A DNA stretch of 64,000 nucleotides from JACVRW01 sp963846505 (GTDB lineage: Bacteria > Actinomycetota > Thermoleophilia > Solirubrobacterales > Thermoleophilaceae): positions 868,001 to 932,000 of the forward strand of contig CAWJWD010000004.1 of the NCBI GenBank assembly GCA_963846505.1, read 5' to 3'. The notes under the pieces were generated by a model. The model had not been told where the DNA came from and ran no database searches. It saw only the letters and a list, made by a program, of their open reading frames with translations. This document shows positions 16,286-24,835 of the stretch, one piece after another. Within the stretch, counting starts at the first letter, position 1; each line of letters opens with the position of its first letter. Position numbers and translations under genes: made by a program.

Positions 16286-17084
16286 CGTCGTAGTAGCGCG
16301 TCGGCGCGACACGGGCGAGGAAGTCGAAGACGTAGGCGTCGGCGCCGACGAGGATGCGCGCCTTGCCCTTCTCCACCCCCTCGTGGATGATCTTCGCCGC
16401 CCGCTCCGGGGTCGTGCGCGCGATGCGGTCGAACTCGATCGCCATGCCGTCGCCGTCGCGGCCGAGGTCATGCGGGTCCTCGCGCATGCGCCCGTTGCGG
16501 ACGATGTTCGTCCTCACCCCGCCGGGATGCACGGTCACCGCACGCACGCCGGTGCCACGCAGCTCCTGACGTAGCGAGTCGGTGAAGCCGCGCACGGCGA
16601 ACTTCGCCGCGCAGTAGGCGCTCTGGTACGGCATGCCGACGAGGCCGAACACGCTCGAGGTGTTGACGATCGCGCCCGAGCCCTGGCGCAGCAGGATCGG
16701 CAGGAAGGCGTGCACGCCGTGCACCACGCCCTCGTAGTTGATCTCGCGCACCCAGTCCTCGTCCTCGACCGAGCCGCCGGCGACCGACGCCGAGAGCGCC
16801 ACGCCCGCGTTGTTGAGGACCATGCCGAGCGGCTGCGGCGCCCACTCGTCGACCTCGGCGCCGAACGCCATCTGAGCTTGCCGGTCGCGCACGTCGAGCA
16901 CGCGCGAGAGCACCGGCCCGCTGAGCGACGCGACCGTCTCGTCGAGCGCGTCGACGTCGATGTCGGTGATGGCGACCGGGGAGCCCAAGCGCGAGAGGCG
17001 CTGCGCCATCGCGCGCCCCATGCCGGAGCCCGCGCCGGTGATCACTGCAGTCCGTCCGCTGACGATCGTCTTCGGTTCCGTCAT
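16227..17084 (-). CDS. Short-chain dehydrogenase/reductase (SDR)
   Basis: A 285-residue classical SDR. The nucleotide-binding 'TGAGSGMGRAMA' (TGxxxGxG), 'NNAG' and the catalytic 'S...YCAAK' (YxxxK) are all present. ATG 17084 follows GAGAGGA at a good distance and is chosen over an upstream GTG. Asp after the second strand ('ITDIDVDAL') suggests NAD(H) use. With a BVMO and a P450 nearby, it probably oxidises a hydroxylated substrate to the ketone taken by the BVMO, or reduces the reverse. It diverges from the BVMO gene across a 59-base promoter region holding an operator. Confidence 0.9.
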   Translation of the reverse strand: MTEPKTIVSGRTAVITGAGSGMGRAMAQRLSRLGSPVAITDIDVDALDETVASLSGPVLSRVLDVRDRQAQMAFGAEVDEWAPQPLGMVLNNAGVALSASVAGGSVEDEDWVREINYEGVVHGVHAFLPILLRQGSGAIVNTSSVFGLVGMPYQSAYCAAKFAVRGFTDSLRQELRGTGVRAVTVHPGGVRTNIVRNGRMREDPHDLGRDGDGMAIEFDRIARTTPERAAKIIHEGVEKGKARILVGADAYVFDFLARVAPTRYYDVMSLAERALRSRAQREGRQ

Positions 17085-17115
17085 TCCATCCTCTCGGTCC
17101 ACCCCGCCCACTACA

Positions 17116-17131
17116 GGTACGCAGGTGTACC
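17116..17131. promoter_or_regulatory. Operator between SDR and monooxygenase genes, copy 2
   Basis: GGTACGCAGGTGTACC matches the P450 operator at 14295 except at two positions in the centre and lies 12 bases upstream of the monooxygenase ATG, inside the 59-base divergent gap, so one bound repressor could block both the SDR and monooxygenase promoters. Confidence 0.7.
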
Positions 17132-17143
17132 ATCTTCCGTTAC

Positions 17144-18637
17144 ATGTCGCGCGACCATCTCGACGTGCTGATCGTCGGCGCCGGCCTCTCGGGCATCGGC
17201 GCCGCCTACCACCTGGAGGAGCGCTGCCCGGGCAAGACCTATGCGCTGCTCGAGGCGCGCGACGCCCTCGGCGGCACCTGGGACCTGTTCCGTTACCCGG
17301 GCATCCGCTCCGACTCGGACATGCACACGCTCGGCTACCGCTTCCGGCCCTGGACGGAGGCCAAGGCGATCGCCGACGGCCCCTCGATCCTGCGCTACGT
17401 CCAGGCGACCGCCCGTGAGGCCGGCATCGACCGCAAGATCCGCTTCCACCACAAGGTCATGCGCGCCGAGTGGTCGAGCGACGAGGCACGCTGGAACGTC
17501 GAGGCCGAGCGCACCGACACCGGCGAGACCGTCCACCTGACCTGCAGCTTCCTGCACGTCTGCGGCGGCTACTACCGCTACGACGAGGGCTACACGCCGC
17601 ACTTCGAGGGCACCGAGCGCTTCGCCGGCCCGATCGTGCACCCGCAGCACTGGCCCGAGGAGCTCGACTATGCCGGCAAGCGCGTAGTGGTGATCGGCAG
17701 CGGCGCCACCGCGGTCACGCTCGTGCCGTCGCTCGCCGAGCAGGCCGAGCACGTGACGATGTTGCAGCGCTCGCCGACCTACATCGTCTCGCTGCCGGCG
17801 GAGGACCCGATCGCCAACGGCCTGCGCCGGCTGCTGCCCGACAAGGCCGCCTACTCGATCGTGCGCTGGAAGAACGTCCTGCTCCAGCTGGCGAGCTTCC
17901 AGCTCAGCCGGCGTCGACCGACCTTCATGAAGAAGATCCTGCGCAGAGGCGTCGAGCGGGCGCTGCCAGCCGGCTACGACGTCGACACGCACTTCAAGCC
18001 GCGCTACAACCCCTGGGATCAGCGCATCTGCCTCGTGCCCGACGGCGACCTGTTCAAGGCCATCAGCGGCGGCCGGGCCTCGGTGGTCACCGACCAGATC
18101 GAGACCTTCACCGAGCGCGGCATCCGGCTCCGCTCCGGCGACGAGCTCGAGGCGGACGTGATCATCACCGCCACCGGCCTCAACCTGCTCGCCTTCGGCG
18201 GTGTGCAGATGACCGTCGACGGTCGCGAGATCGACATCTCGGAGGGAATGGCCTATCGAGGGCTGATGTTGAGCGACGTGCCCAACTTCGCCTTCTCGAT
18301 CGGGTACACGAACGCGTCCTGGACGCTCAAGGCCGACCTCACCAGCGAGTACGTCTGCCGCCTGCTCAACCACATGGACGCCCACGGCCATCGCATCTGC
18401 GTCCCCGAGCTGCGCGACCCGTCGGTCGTCGACGAGCCGCTGCTCGACTTCCAGGCGGGCTACGTCCTGCGCTCGGTCCACGAGTGGCCGCGGCAGGGCT
18501 CGAAGGCGCCCTGGCGCCTGCGGATGAACTATGCGTTCGACATCAGGACGCTGCGCTACGCCCCGCTCGACGATCCCGCGCTGCGCTTCTCCAGTCCCGC
18601 GACGGCCGCACAGCCGCCCGAGACGATCGCCGCCTGA
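17144..18637 (+). CDS. Baeyer-Villiger-type flavin monooxygenase
   Basis: A 497-residue class B flavoprotein. The FAD Rossmann motif 'VLIVGAGLSGIGAAYHLEE' is at the N-terminus and the NADPH motif 'VVVIGSGATAVTLVPSLAE' is at about residue 185. Between them 'FAGPIVHPQHW' matches the BVMO fingerprint (FxGxxxHxxxW). 'GGTWDLFRYPGIRSDSDM' also fits the family. It would insert one oxygen atom from O2 next to a ketone, giving an ester or lactone, in the cytoplasm. Clustered with SDR, TetR and P450, so a catabolic route for a hydrophobic or cyclic ketone is plausible. Confidence 0.9.
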   Translation: MSRDHLDVLIVGAGLSGIGAAYHLEERCPGKTYALLEARDALGGTWDLFRYPGIRSDSDMHTLGYRFRPWTEAKAIADGPSILRYVQATAREAGIDRKIRFHHKVMRAEWSSDEARWNVEAERTDTGETVHLTCSFLHVCGGYYRYDEGYTPHFEGTERFAGPIVHPQHWPEELDYAGKRVVVIGSGATAVTLVPSLAEQAEHVTMLQRSPTYIVSLPAEDPIANGLRRLLPDKAAYSIVRWKNVLLQLASFQLSRRRPTFMKKILRRGVERALPAGYDVDTHFKPRYNPWDQRICLVPDGDLFKAISGGRASVVTDQIETFTERGIRLRSGDELEADVIITATGLNLLAFGGVQMTVDGREIDISEGMAYRGLMLSDVPNFAFSIGYTNASWTLKADLTSEYVCRLLNHMDAHGHRICVPELRDPSVVDEPLLDFQAGYVLRSVHEWPRQGSKAPWRLRMNYAFDIRTLRYAPLDDPALRFSSPATAAQPPETIAA

Positions 18638-18745
18638 GACGGCGCGGCCGACGGCGGCCGTTCGCGTTTCGCCGGCTTCGACCATAGGCTGGCCTCGCGG
18701 CCGCCCTCCGGCCGCGTCCACGCAACGAAGGAAGGACTCGCTCGC

Positions 18746-19201
18746 ATGACCTCTCAACGCACCGGTTGGCGGCTGCTCGTCGCAGCCGTCGCCGCCGCTG
18801 CCCTGCTCGCCGCCCTGATCGTCGCGCCTCGCCCCGCAGGCGCGGATGCTCCCGTCGCCAAGCCGGCCGACAAGGCCGGCGACGTCTACAAGTCGGCAAT
18901 CAAGAGGGCGACCGCCAAGCGCGACGCCAAGCTCGCGAAGTGCAAGAAGAAGCCGACCAAGGCCAAGCGCAAGGCATGCGCGAAGGCCGCCAAGGGGGCG
19001 TTCAAGAAGGCCAAGGCCGACGCGAAGCGCGCGCGTGACGATCGGCGCAAGGACGCAGGGTCCGAGCCGGAGCCCGAGCGACCGGAGAGCCCAGCCGAGG
19101 CGAAGGACGAACTCAAGGACTGCCTGCGGTCCGGCAAGCCCCGTGCGGAGTGCATGGGTGACTACAGGGACGATCGCCGGAGCGGCAAGGGCCGCCCCTA
19201 G
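18746..19201 (+). CDS. Exported Lys/Ala/Arg-rich small protein, function unknown
   Basis: A 151-residue protein with a Sec signal peptide (1-35, cleavage near AGADA) and a strongly basic mature part built of K/A/R-rich helix ('KRATAKRDAKLAKCKKKPTKAKRKACAKAAKGAF' region), then an acidic Glu/Pro stretch and four Cys in total. The composition suggests an extracellular polycation that could bind anionic polymer or cell wall. No recognised family. ATG is preceded by GAAGGAAGGA. Confidence 0.7.
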   Translation: MTSQRTGWRLLVAAVAAAALLAALIVAPRPAGADAPVAKPADKAGDVYKSAIKRATAKRDAKLAKCKKKPTKAKRKACAKAAKGAFKKAKADAKRARDDRRKDAGSEPEPERPESPAEAKDELKDCLRSGKPRAECMGDYRDDRRSGKGRP

Positions 19202-19342
19202 CGTTCGAACGCCGAGCGGACCTGCCCTTCGCGGCGGGTCCGCTCGCCGTGGCCCGACTTCGCCCAGCCGATGAAGACGGTGCTCGGGTCAAGTAAAGCA
19301 AAAGTTTATGTAATTTTAACTGAACAGTTTGAGACTTGCCGT

Positions 19343-19987
19343 GTGCTCAGGTCAACGTCCCTTGCCCTATCGGTATTGCTGCCTGCTCTTCTGATCGCTG
19401 CGTGCGGAGAAGAGGACGCCCCTGATCGATCGACGGCCGCGGTTCGCGTCGCCAACGTGACGATCTCTCAGGACGAAATAGCGCGGACCCTGCCGATGCA
19501 TTGGCCGATGCCGTCGACCATGGGCGGCAACAGGGTCAAGCCACCGCGCTACTCGGCCTGCGTCAAGGCACAACTGGCCGAGGACGACGACCGGACGGTT
19601 GCTCTCATACGAGCTCAATGCAAGGAGATCTACCACGAGCATGAACACGCCACCGTCATCGCGTTGATTCGTCGAACCTGGTCAAGACTGGCGGCCGAAG
19701 TCAGGAGGATCGAGCCCACTCGCGCCGAGGTCGATCGTCTGCTCGACGAGCAAGCGCGCTCGTACTCGCCGGCCGCCGCAAGGAAAATCGCCGTTTCCGA
19801 CAGGGTCAAGCAGATGCTCTTGAAGGACCTTCGCAACGTGGAACGTGACAAGCGCCTCGCCAAGGCGCTCGGAACGGATCCCGAGAACCTCACCGATGCG
19901 CTGGCCAAGCGCTATGGGAATCAGACGAGATGCGCTCGGCAATACCGTCGCATCCCGGAGTGCGGCGGCACGCCCACGCGTCCATAG
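19343..19987 (+). CDS. Putative lipoprotein with SurA-like N-terminal helical domain, no PPIase domain
   Basis: A 214-residue protein starting at GTG 19343; an upstream in-frame ATG at 19271 would put a non-signal extension before the lipobox, so the GTG is preferred. The signal is 'SLALSVLLPALLIAAC' with the lipid-bearing Cys followed by GEE. The mature part begins 'AAVRVANVTISQDEIART' like the SurA/parvulin-chaperone N-domain and ends with a Cys-containing 'RYGNQTRCARQYRRIPEC'. The lipoprotein at 35242 shares the CGEE start, this N-domain and the C-terminal pattern but is longer. The 70 bases before the start are AT-rich (AAGTTTATGTAATTTTAAC) and probably hold the promoter. Confidence 0.7.
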   Translation: MLRSTSLALSVLLPALLIAACGEEDAPDRSTAAVRVANVTISQDEIARTLPMHWPMPSTMGGNRVKPPRYSACVKAQLAEDDDRTVALIRAQCKEIYHEHEHATVIALIRRTWSRLAAEVRRIEPTRAEVDRLLDEQARSYSPAAARKIAVSDRVKQMLLKDLRNVERDKRLAKALGTDPENLTDALAKRYGNQTRCARQYRRIPECGGTPTRP

Positions 19988-20088
19988 CCGTTCCGCGACC
20001 CCTAGCTCCCTTTCCGAGGGGTCGCTCTCGGCGCGCCGAGAGCACACGCACATCCGAAGTGCAATGGTGCCGCCAGCGAGACGATGGC

Positions 20089-21018
20089 ATGAGCGACGAA
20101 GTCACAGTCGGCCGGCGCACGATCGCGATCAGCCATCCCGATCGCGTGATGTTCGCGGCCGCCGGACTGACGAAGCTGGACCTGGCGCGCTACTACGCGG
20201 ACGTCGGCGAGGCGATGGTTCCGCACGTCCGCGATCGGCCGTTGGCGTTGCAGGTGTTCCCGAGCGGCGTGGAGGGCGACGGGCACTTCCTCAAGAACGC
20301 CCCGAAGCACTTCCCCGACTGGATCAAGAAGGCGGCGGTGCCCAAGCGCGAGGGCGGCACGATCCACCAGGTGCTGGCCAACGAGCCCGCGACGCTCGTC
20401 TACCTGGCCGGCCAGAACGCGACCACGCCCCACAGCTGGACCAGCCGCGTCGACGAGCTCGAGCGCCCCGATCGGATCGTCTTCGACCTCGACCCGTCCA
20501 ACCAGGACTTCTCCGAGGTCCGCGCCGTCGCCCGAGCGCTCGGCGACCTGCTGCGCGAGCTCGGCTTCGAGCCGTTCACGATGACGACCGGCTCGCGCGG
20601 CCTGCACGTGGTCGTCGCGCTGCGCCGCACCGAGGACTACAAGGCCGTCCACGACTTCGCGCACGCCGTCGCCGAGACGCTGACCGAGCAGGATCCAGAC
20701 AAGCTGACCGTCCACTTCCGCCGCGAGCGCCGCGGCGACCGCCTGTTCCTCGACGTCAACCGCAACGCCTACGGCCAGCACGCGGTCGCGCCCTACGCCG
20801 TGCGCGCGAAGCCGAACGCGCCCGTCGCCACGCCGCTGCACTGGGACGAACTCGACGACCGCCGTCTCGATCCCCAAGGCTGGACGATCGAGACGCTGCG
20901 GGCTCGCCTCGACGACGTCGGCGGCGATCCGTGGAGCGACATCGCTCGTCACGCCCGCGCGATCGGCCCCGCACGGCGTGCGCTCGCACGAAGCTCCTCG
21001 AGCGGCGCGCTGCGCTAG
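20089..21018 (+). CDS. LigD-type polymerase/primase domain protein (NHEJ), stand-alone
   Basis: A 309-residue archaeo-eukaryotic primase-type polymerase matching only the polymerase part of bacterial LigD. 'SHPDRVMFAAAGLTKLDLARYY', 'RPLALQVFPSGV', 'HFLKNAPKHFPDWI' and the metal-binding 'FDLDPS' (Asp-x-Asp) followed by 'TTGSRGLHVVV' (SxxGxH) are present. It would fill ends during Ku-dependent non-homologous end joining. No Ku, ligase or nuclease gene is next to it, so partners must be encoded elsewhere. ATG 20089 begins directly before the domain. Confidence 0.88.
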   Translation: MSDEVTVGRRTIAISHPDRVMFAAAGLTKLDLARYYADVGEAMVPHVRDRPLALQVFPSGVEGDGHFLKNAPKHFPDWIKKAAVPKREGGTIHQVLANEPATLVYLAGQNATTPHSWTSRVDELERPDRIVFDLDPSNQDFSEVRAVARALGDLLRELGFEPFTMTTGSRGLHVVVALRRTEDYKAVHDFAHAVAETLTEQDPDKLTVHFRRERRGDRLFLDVNRNAYGQHAVAPYAVRAKPNAPVATPLHWDELDDRRLDPQGWTIETLRARLDDVGGDPWSDIARHARAIGPARRALARSSSSGALR

Positions 21019-21440
21019 CGCCGCTGGCCCATGCCGATCAGGTTGCCCTCGCTGTCCCTGAACCAGGCGGCGCGCTCGCCGACGCCGCCCTTGCTCGGAT
21101 AGTTGCCCTCGACCTCGGCGATGCCGTCGACGGTTCGGAGGCCTGGGACGTCGACCTCTTCGAAGACCACCCCGCGCTCGCGCAGCTCGGCGACGGCGGC
21201 CTCGACGTCGTCGACCTCCAAGGCCATCTGGGTGTGGTCGCCGGCGGCGCTGCCACCGGACGAGAAGAGGGCGAACTCGCCGCTGGCGCAGCGGTAGAGC
21301 AGCCCACCGGGGCGCTCGTCGACCGGCTCCAGGCCCAACTGCTGCGAGTAGAAGCGGCGGGCGCGCTCCAGATCCTGCGCCGGCAGGCGCGTCGCGACCG
21401 CGGCGCGGCCGAGCGGTCCGTCTCCGGACGTCGCCGTCAT
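21015..21440 (-). CDS. VOC-superfamily (glyoxalase/bleomycin-resistance-like) protein
   Basis: A 141-residue protein with two beta-alpha-beta-beta-beta modules: 'VATRLPAQDLERARRFYSQQLGLEP', 'FALFSSGGSAAGDHTQMALEVDDVEAAVAELRERG', and the closing 'RAAWFRDSEGNLIGMGQ', where Glu is a typical metal ligand. Likely a metal-dependent lyase, dioxygenase or binding protein; substrate unknown. Its ATG overlaps the stop of... the upstream phosphatase frame in the order phosphatase-to-VOC is 21982 to 21437 after this gene, so the pair share an ATGA-type junction at 21437-21440 and one transcript is likely. Confidence 0.8.
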   Translation of the reverse strand: MTATSGDGPLGRAAVATRLPAQDLERARRFYSQQLGLEPVDERPGGLLYRCASGEFALFSSGGSAAGDHTQMALEVDDVEAAVAELRERGVVFEEVDVPGLRTVDGIAEVEGNYPSKGGVGERAAWFRDSEGNLIGMGQRR

Positions 21441-21982
21441 CTCTCGCTCCTCTCCAACTGGATGAGCATGCCGTTGTCGATCAGGCGCGGACCGGGGCCG
21501 GGCTCGCCGAGAGAGCGTGCCAGGGCTAGACGGATCGTCATGCCGTGGCAGACCACGAGCGCCGGCAGCGGCTCCTGCTCGATCTCGGCGAGCGCCGCCA
21601 TCACGCGATCGCCCTGTTCGGCGAACGACTCGCCGCCCGGGAAGGCGAACGAGGGGTCGCCCGAGGCGAACGCCTGGAAGGCCGCCGGGTCCTGCGCGTG
21701 CACCTCCGCGAACAGCCGGTCGGTCCAGTCGCCGGCGTCGGTCTCGACCAGGCGCGCGTCCTCGTGTACCGGCAGGTCGATCCGCGCCGCGACGATCTCC
21801 GCCGTCTCGCGCGCCCGCGCGAGCGGGCTGGCCCAGAGCGCCGCGAAGTTCCGCTCGGACGCCAACTCGGCCAGCTCGGCCGCCTGCGTGCGCCCATGCG
21901 CGTCGAGGGGCACGTCGCCCTGCCCCTGGAAGCGCCCCTCGTGGTTGTAGGACGTCCGTCCGTGCCGAGCGAGGAAGATCAT
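21437..21982 (-). CDS. Histidine phosphatase superfamily (phosphoglycerate-mutase-like) protein
   Basis: A 181-residue protein with the catalytic 'LARHGRTSYN' (RHG) at residues 4-8, 'SPLARARETAEI' and the second histidine in 'VVCHGMTIRLAL'. These enzymes use a phosphohistidine intermediate; this clade includes acid phosphatases and cobalamin-type phosphatases as well as mutases, so the substrate is open. Its TGA overlaps the ATG of the downstream VOC gene by the ATGA at 21437-21440, which shows that the two are translated from one leftward mRNA with this gene first. Confidence 0.88.
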   Translation of the reverse strand: MIFLARHGRTSYNHEGRFQGQGDVPLDAHGRTQAAELAELASERNFAALWASPLARARETAEIVAARIDLPVHEDARLVETDAGDWTDRLFAEVHAQDPAAFQAFASGDPSFAFPGGESFAEQGDRVMAALAEIEQEPLPALVVCHGMTIRLALARSLGEPGPGPRLIDNGMLIQLERSER

Positions 21983-22112
21983 CGGCGCGTCACTGTACGC
22001 CGACCGCGTGGATTGACTGACCCCGGCGGCCAAATTAGTCTCGAATCGATCAGTATTGGCCGCGATCCAAACGCGTGCACATCTCGATATATCTGGCCCT
22101 GAGGAGGTCGCA

Positions 22113-22598
22113 ATGACCCCGAATCGCGCGGTGACTCCGAACCGCGTCGTCGCCGTACTGACCCCGCTTCTCTTCGCGCCCTTGGCCGGAGCCGTCGCCG
22201 CCTGGCTGGCCGAGCACTTCCCGGGCGTCGAGATCGACTCCGGCTCGCTCGAGCAGGTCTTCATCGCGGGCGCTCTGATCGCACTCGCGCCGGCCGCGCA
22301 GTGGCTGCACGGCTGGCAGAAGTACGAGGCGCGCCAGGCGACCGTCGAGCGCGAGATCGCGATCGCGAACGCCGTCGTCCCCCCGCCGGCCTTCGACTCG
22401 AGCGGAATCGACGAGTCGGTCGACCTCGGCGAGCCGGAGGAGCTGTTCGACGAGGACGACGAACCCGTCGACGAGTTCGACGATCTCGAAGCCCTCGACG
22501 AGGACCTCGACAGCCTGGAGTTGGACGACCTCGACGACGAGGATCTGCTCGAAGAGGACTTCCTCGACGAGGAAGAGCCGGCGACGGCGGGGAGCTGA
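22113..22598 (+). CDS. Holin-like two-helix membrane protein with acidic tail
   Basis: A 161-residue protein starting at ATG 22113 after a strong GAGGAGG (22101-22107). Two hydrophobic helices (about 12-34 'VVAVLTPLLFAPLAGAVAAWLA' region, and 50-68 'VFIAGALIALAPAAQWL') joined by a short loop, then 'HGWQKYEARQ', resemble actinobacteriophage holins. Residues 100-155 are almost entirely Asp/Glu with Leu, giving a long cytoplasmic acidic tail. It lies two bases before the peptidoglycan-hydrolase gene, the classical lysis-cassette order. No phage structural genes are nearby. Confidence 0.7.
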   Translation: MTPNRAVTPNRVVAVLTPLLFAPLAGAVAAWLAEHFPGVEIDSGSLEQVFIAGALIALAPAAQWLHGWQKYEARQATVEREIAIANAVVPPPAFDSSGIDESVDLGEPEELFDEDDEPVDEFDDLEALDEDLDSLELDDLDDEDLLEEDFLDEEEPATAGS

Positions 22599-22600
22599 GC

Positions 22601-24835
22601 ATGCCCGGCCATCAGGGACTCGACCGCGGCGCGGCTCCCCCGGCCGCCAAGGCCAAGCAGATGCTCGACAAGATCGGAGGCCGCTGGTGGAACGTCTACA
22701 TCGGCGGGCCGAGCTCGCTGGCGAGCGGCTGGACCCCCGAGCTGGTCAAGGAGTACGCGCGCCACGGCATCGATCGCTTCATGATCACCTACGCCGGTCA
22801 GCAGGCGGGCGGGACGCTCACGCGCACGCAGGCGCAGAAGGACGCCCGGCAAGCGCTCGAGCTGGCGCGGCGCTTCGGCTACAGCGGTGACTTTCCGCTC
22901 TGCCTCGACATCGAGATGGTCACCTTCAACCGCGCACCGACCAAGACGGTCGAGTACGTGCGCGCGTGGTGCGCCGCGGTGCGCAAGGCCGGTGCGCGCC
23001 CCGGTGTCTACGCGAACCCCACGCCGCTCGAGGCGATGGCGAAGGGGAAGGTCGACGCCGACTTCGTCTGGATCGCCAGCTGGGTGAGCCATGGGCCGGC
23101 CGCGCACGACCCGCACGCCGCGACCAGCATGCCGGCGACCCTGTGGTCGAAGCCCGGTCAGCGCGCCTGGCAGTACGCGGGCGAGTTCAACGGCGTGCCC
23201 TGCGAGGTGCTCGGCCTCAACGTGGACATCAACGTCGCCGACCTAGGCTGCCTGGCCCCGCCCCCTGGCGCCAAGCCGGGCTCCGCTGCCACGACGCCCG
23301 CACGCAAACGTCCGCTGCACAAGGGCGATCGCGGCGCGCTGGTCGTGCGGCTCACGCATCGACTGTCCGTCGTGCGTTCGGCCAAGACGGAGCAGCCGTA
23401 TCTCGACGGTCCGCGCCGGGGCTTCGACGCCGAGGTCGAGGCCGCGTTGAAGGCGTTCCAGCGCGAGCACGGGCTCGCCGCGGGCGGGACCTACGGGCGC
23501 AGCACCGCCCAGGCGCTGTTGAAGGCGACCAAGAAGGAGCAGCAGCGGCGACGGCAGGGTTCCCCCGCCGGCGGCGGTGGCAACGGCACGGTCGAGCCCA
23601 CCAAGCTGCCGCAGCTCGTCAAGGCGTTCCAGCGTCTCGACGCCGAGGCCGACAAGGCCTGGCAGCGCATCGAGGCCTACGGCGGCAAGCGACGCCGTCA
23701 GCTGGCACGCGCCGGTTCTGACGCTGGACTGGACCTCGGCGACGTGGCGGCGATCTTGAAGCGCATCGAGGCTCAGCTCGAGACGTTGGTCGAACTCGAG
23801 CGGCGCGAGGCGACGGGGATCGCCGCGGCACCCGTGGCCCAGACCTACGCGCCCGCCGAGCCGAAGGTCGAGGCCGAGCAGCCGTCGCCGCAGGTCGCGG
23901 TCGCCTACGACTCCAACGGTGCGCCGGCCACGCCGGAGGCTCCCACCCCCCGGCGCCTGGTCGACCTCTCCGACGACGAGCTCGACAAGCGCATCGACGC
24001 CCTCGACCGCCGGCTCGACAGGGCGCGCAAGGAGCGGCTCGCGCGCTACGTGCGGGTGGAGAAGGAGCTCGTCCCGCACACGGACGTGAACGCCGGCAAG
24101 GCCAAGCAGCAGCAGACGAAGCGCCAGCTGCCCGTTCCCAAGCAACAACAACAACCCAAGACCGACAAGGAGCGGGTGCGTGCGCTGCAGCGCAGCTTGA
24201 ACCGCTTCAGCGGGAAGTACCTCGAGGGCGTCGCGCCACTCGTGGTGGACGGCGTGCGCGGCAGCGAGACCAACAAGCGCATCCGCGCGGCCAAGTTCTA
24301 CCTCGGCTACGGCGACGCGGAGAGGACGACGAAGCTGAACTCGACGTTCGTGCGCCGCCTCCGCCATCCGCGCTCGCCACGCTTCTCCGGCCCCGAGCTG
24401 CTGGCGCGAGCCGAGCGACGGCGCCGCCAACAGCGTGCGAAGGCCAAGCGCCTGGCCACGGCCGCGATCGCGGGCACGCCGAAGCAGATCGTCGACGCGA
24501 TCGCACTGCGGATCGCGGCGCAGTGCGGGATCAACCGCTCGGTCGCGACCAACGACGCCGCCAACGCGGCGCACGGACCGACGATCTCCGGTGGCACCTC
24601 CGACCACCAGGGGCCGCCGACCGTGGCCTGGGCCGCCGACATCAGCAACGGCTCGAGCCCGACGCCGGAGATGGACAGGCTCGCGCGCGCCCTCGCCACC
24701 CGCTTCAAGATCCCCTGGGACGGCGCCGGGCTACGCAACGCGACGCACGGCGGCTACCGCTACCAGCTGATCTACCGCACGATGGAGGGCGGCAACCACT
24801 ACAACCACGTGCACTTCGGCGTCAGACGGGTTTGA
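22601..24835 (+). CDS. Multidomain endolysin-like peptidoglycan hydrolase
   Basis: A 744-residue protein without a signal peptide, so export would need the adjacent holin. Residues 20-225 form a GH25/DUF1906-like barrel ('FPLCLDIEMV', 'DFVWIASWVS', 'AWQYAGEFNGVPCEVLGLN', 'VDINVADLG'). Residues 240-310 are a peptidoglycan-binding domain ('AFQREHGLAAGGTYGRSTAQAL'). A long charged, Gln-rich helical region follows, then a second peptidoglycan-binding-like repeat (about 555-610). The C-terminus has 'SDHQGPPTVAWAADIS' and 'NHVHFG', the His/Asp pattern of M15-like zinc peptidases. It therefore has possible glycosidase and peptidase activities. ATG 22601 directly follows the holin stop; an earlier open frame is holin sequence in another phase. 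Confidence 0.8.
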   Translation: MPGHQGLDRGAAPPAAKAKQMLDKIGGRWWNVYIGGPSSLASGWTPELVKEYARHGIDRFMITYAGQQAGGTLTRTQAQKDARQALELARRFGYSGDFPLCLDIEMVTFNRAPTKTVEYVRAWCAAVRKAGARPGVYANPTPLEAMAKGKVDADFVWIASWVSHGPAAHDPHAATSMPATLWSKPGQRAWQYAGEFNGVPCEVLGLNVDINVADLGCLAPPPGAKPGSAATTPARKRPLHKGDRGALVVRLTHRLSVVRSAKTEQPYLDGPRRGFDAEVEAALKAFQREHGLAAGGTYGRSTAQALLKATKKEQQRRRQGSPAGGGGNGTVEPTKLPQLVKAFQRLDAEADKAWQRIEAYGGKRRRQLARAGSDAGLDLGDVAAILKRIEAQLETLVELERREATGIAAAPVAQTYAPAEPKVEAEQPSPQVAVAYDSNGAPATPEAPTPRRLVDLSDDELDKRIDALDRRLDRARKERLARYVRVEKELVPHTDVNAGKAKQQQTKRQLPVPKQQQQPKTDKERVRALQRSLNRFSGKYLEGVAPLVVDGVRGSETNKRIRAAKFYLGYGDAERTTKLNSTFVRRLRHPRSPRFSGPELLARAERRRRQQRAKAKRLATAAIAGTPKQIVDAIALRIAAQCGINRSVATNDAANAAHGPTISGGTSDHQGPPTVAWAADISNGSSPTPEMDRLARALATRFKIPWDGAGLRNATHGGYRYQLIYRTMEGGNHYNHVHFGVRRV

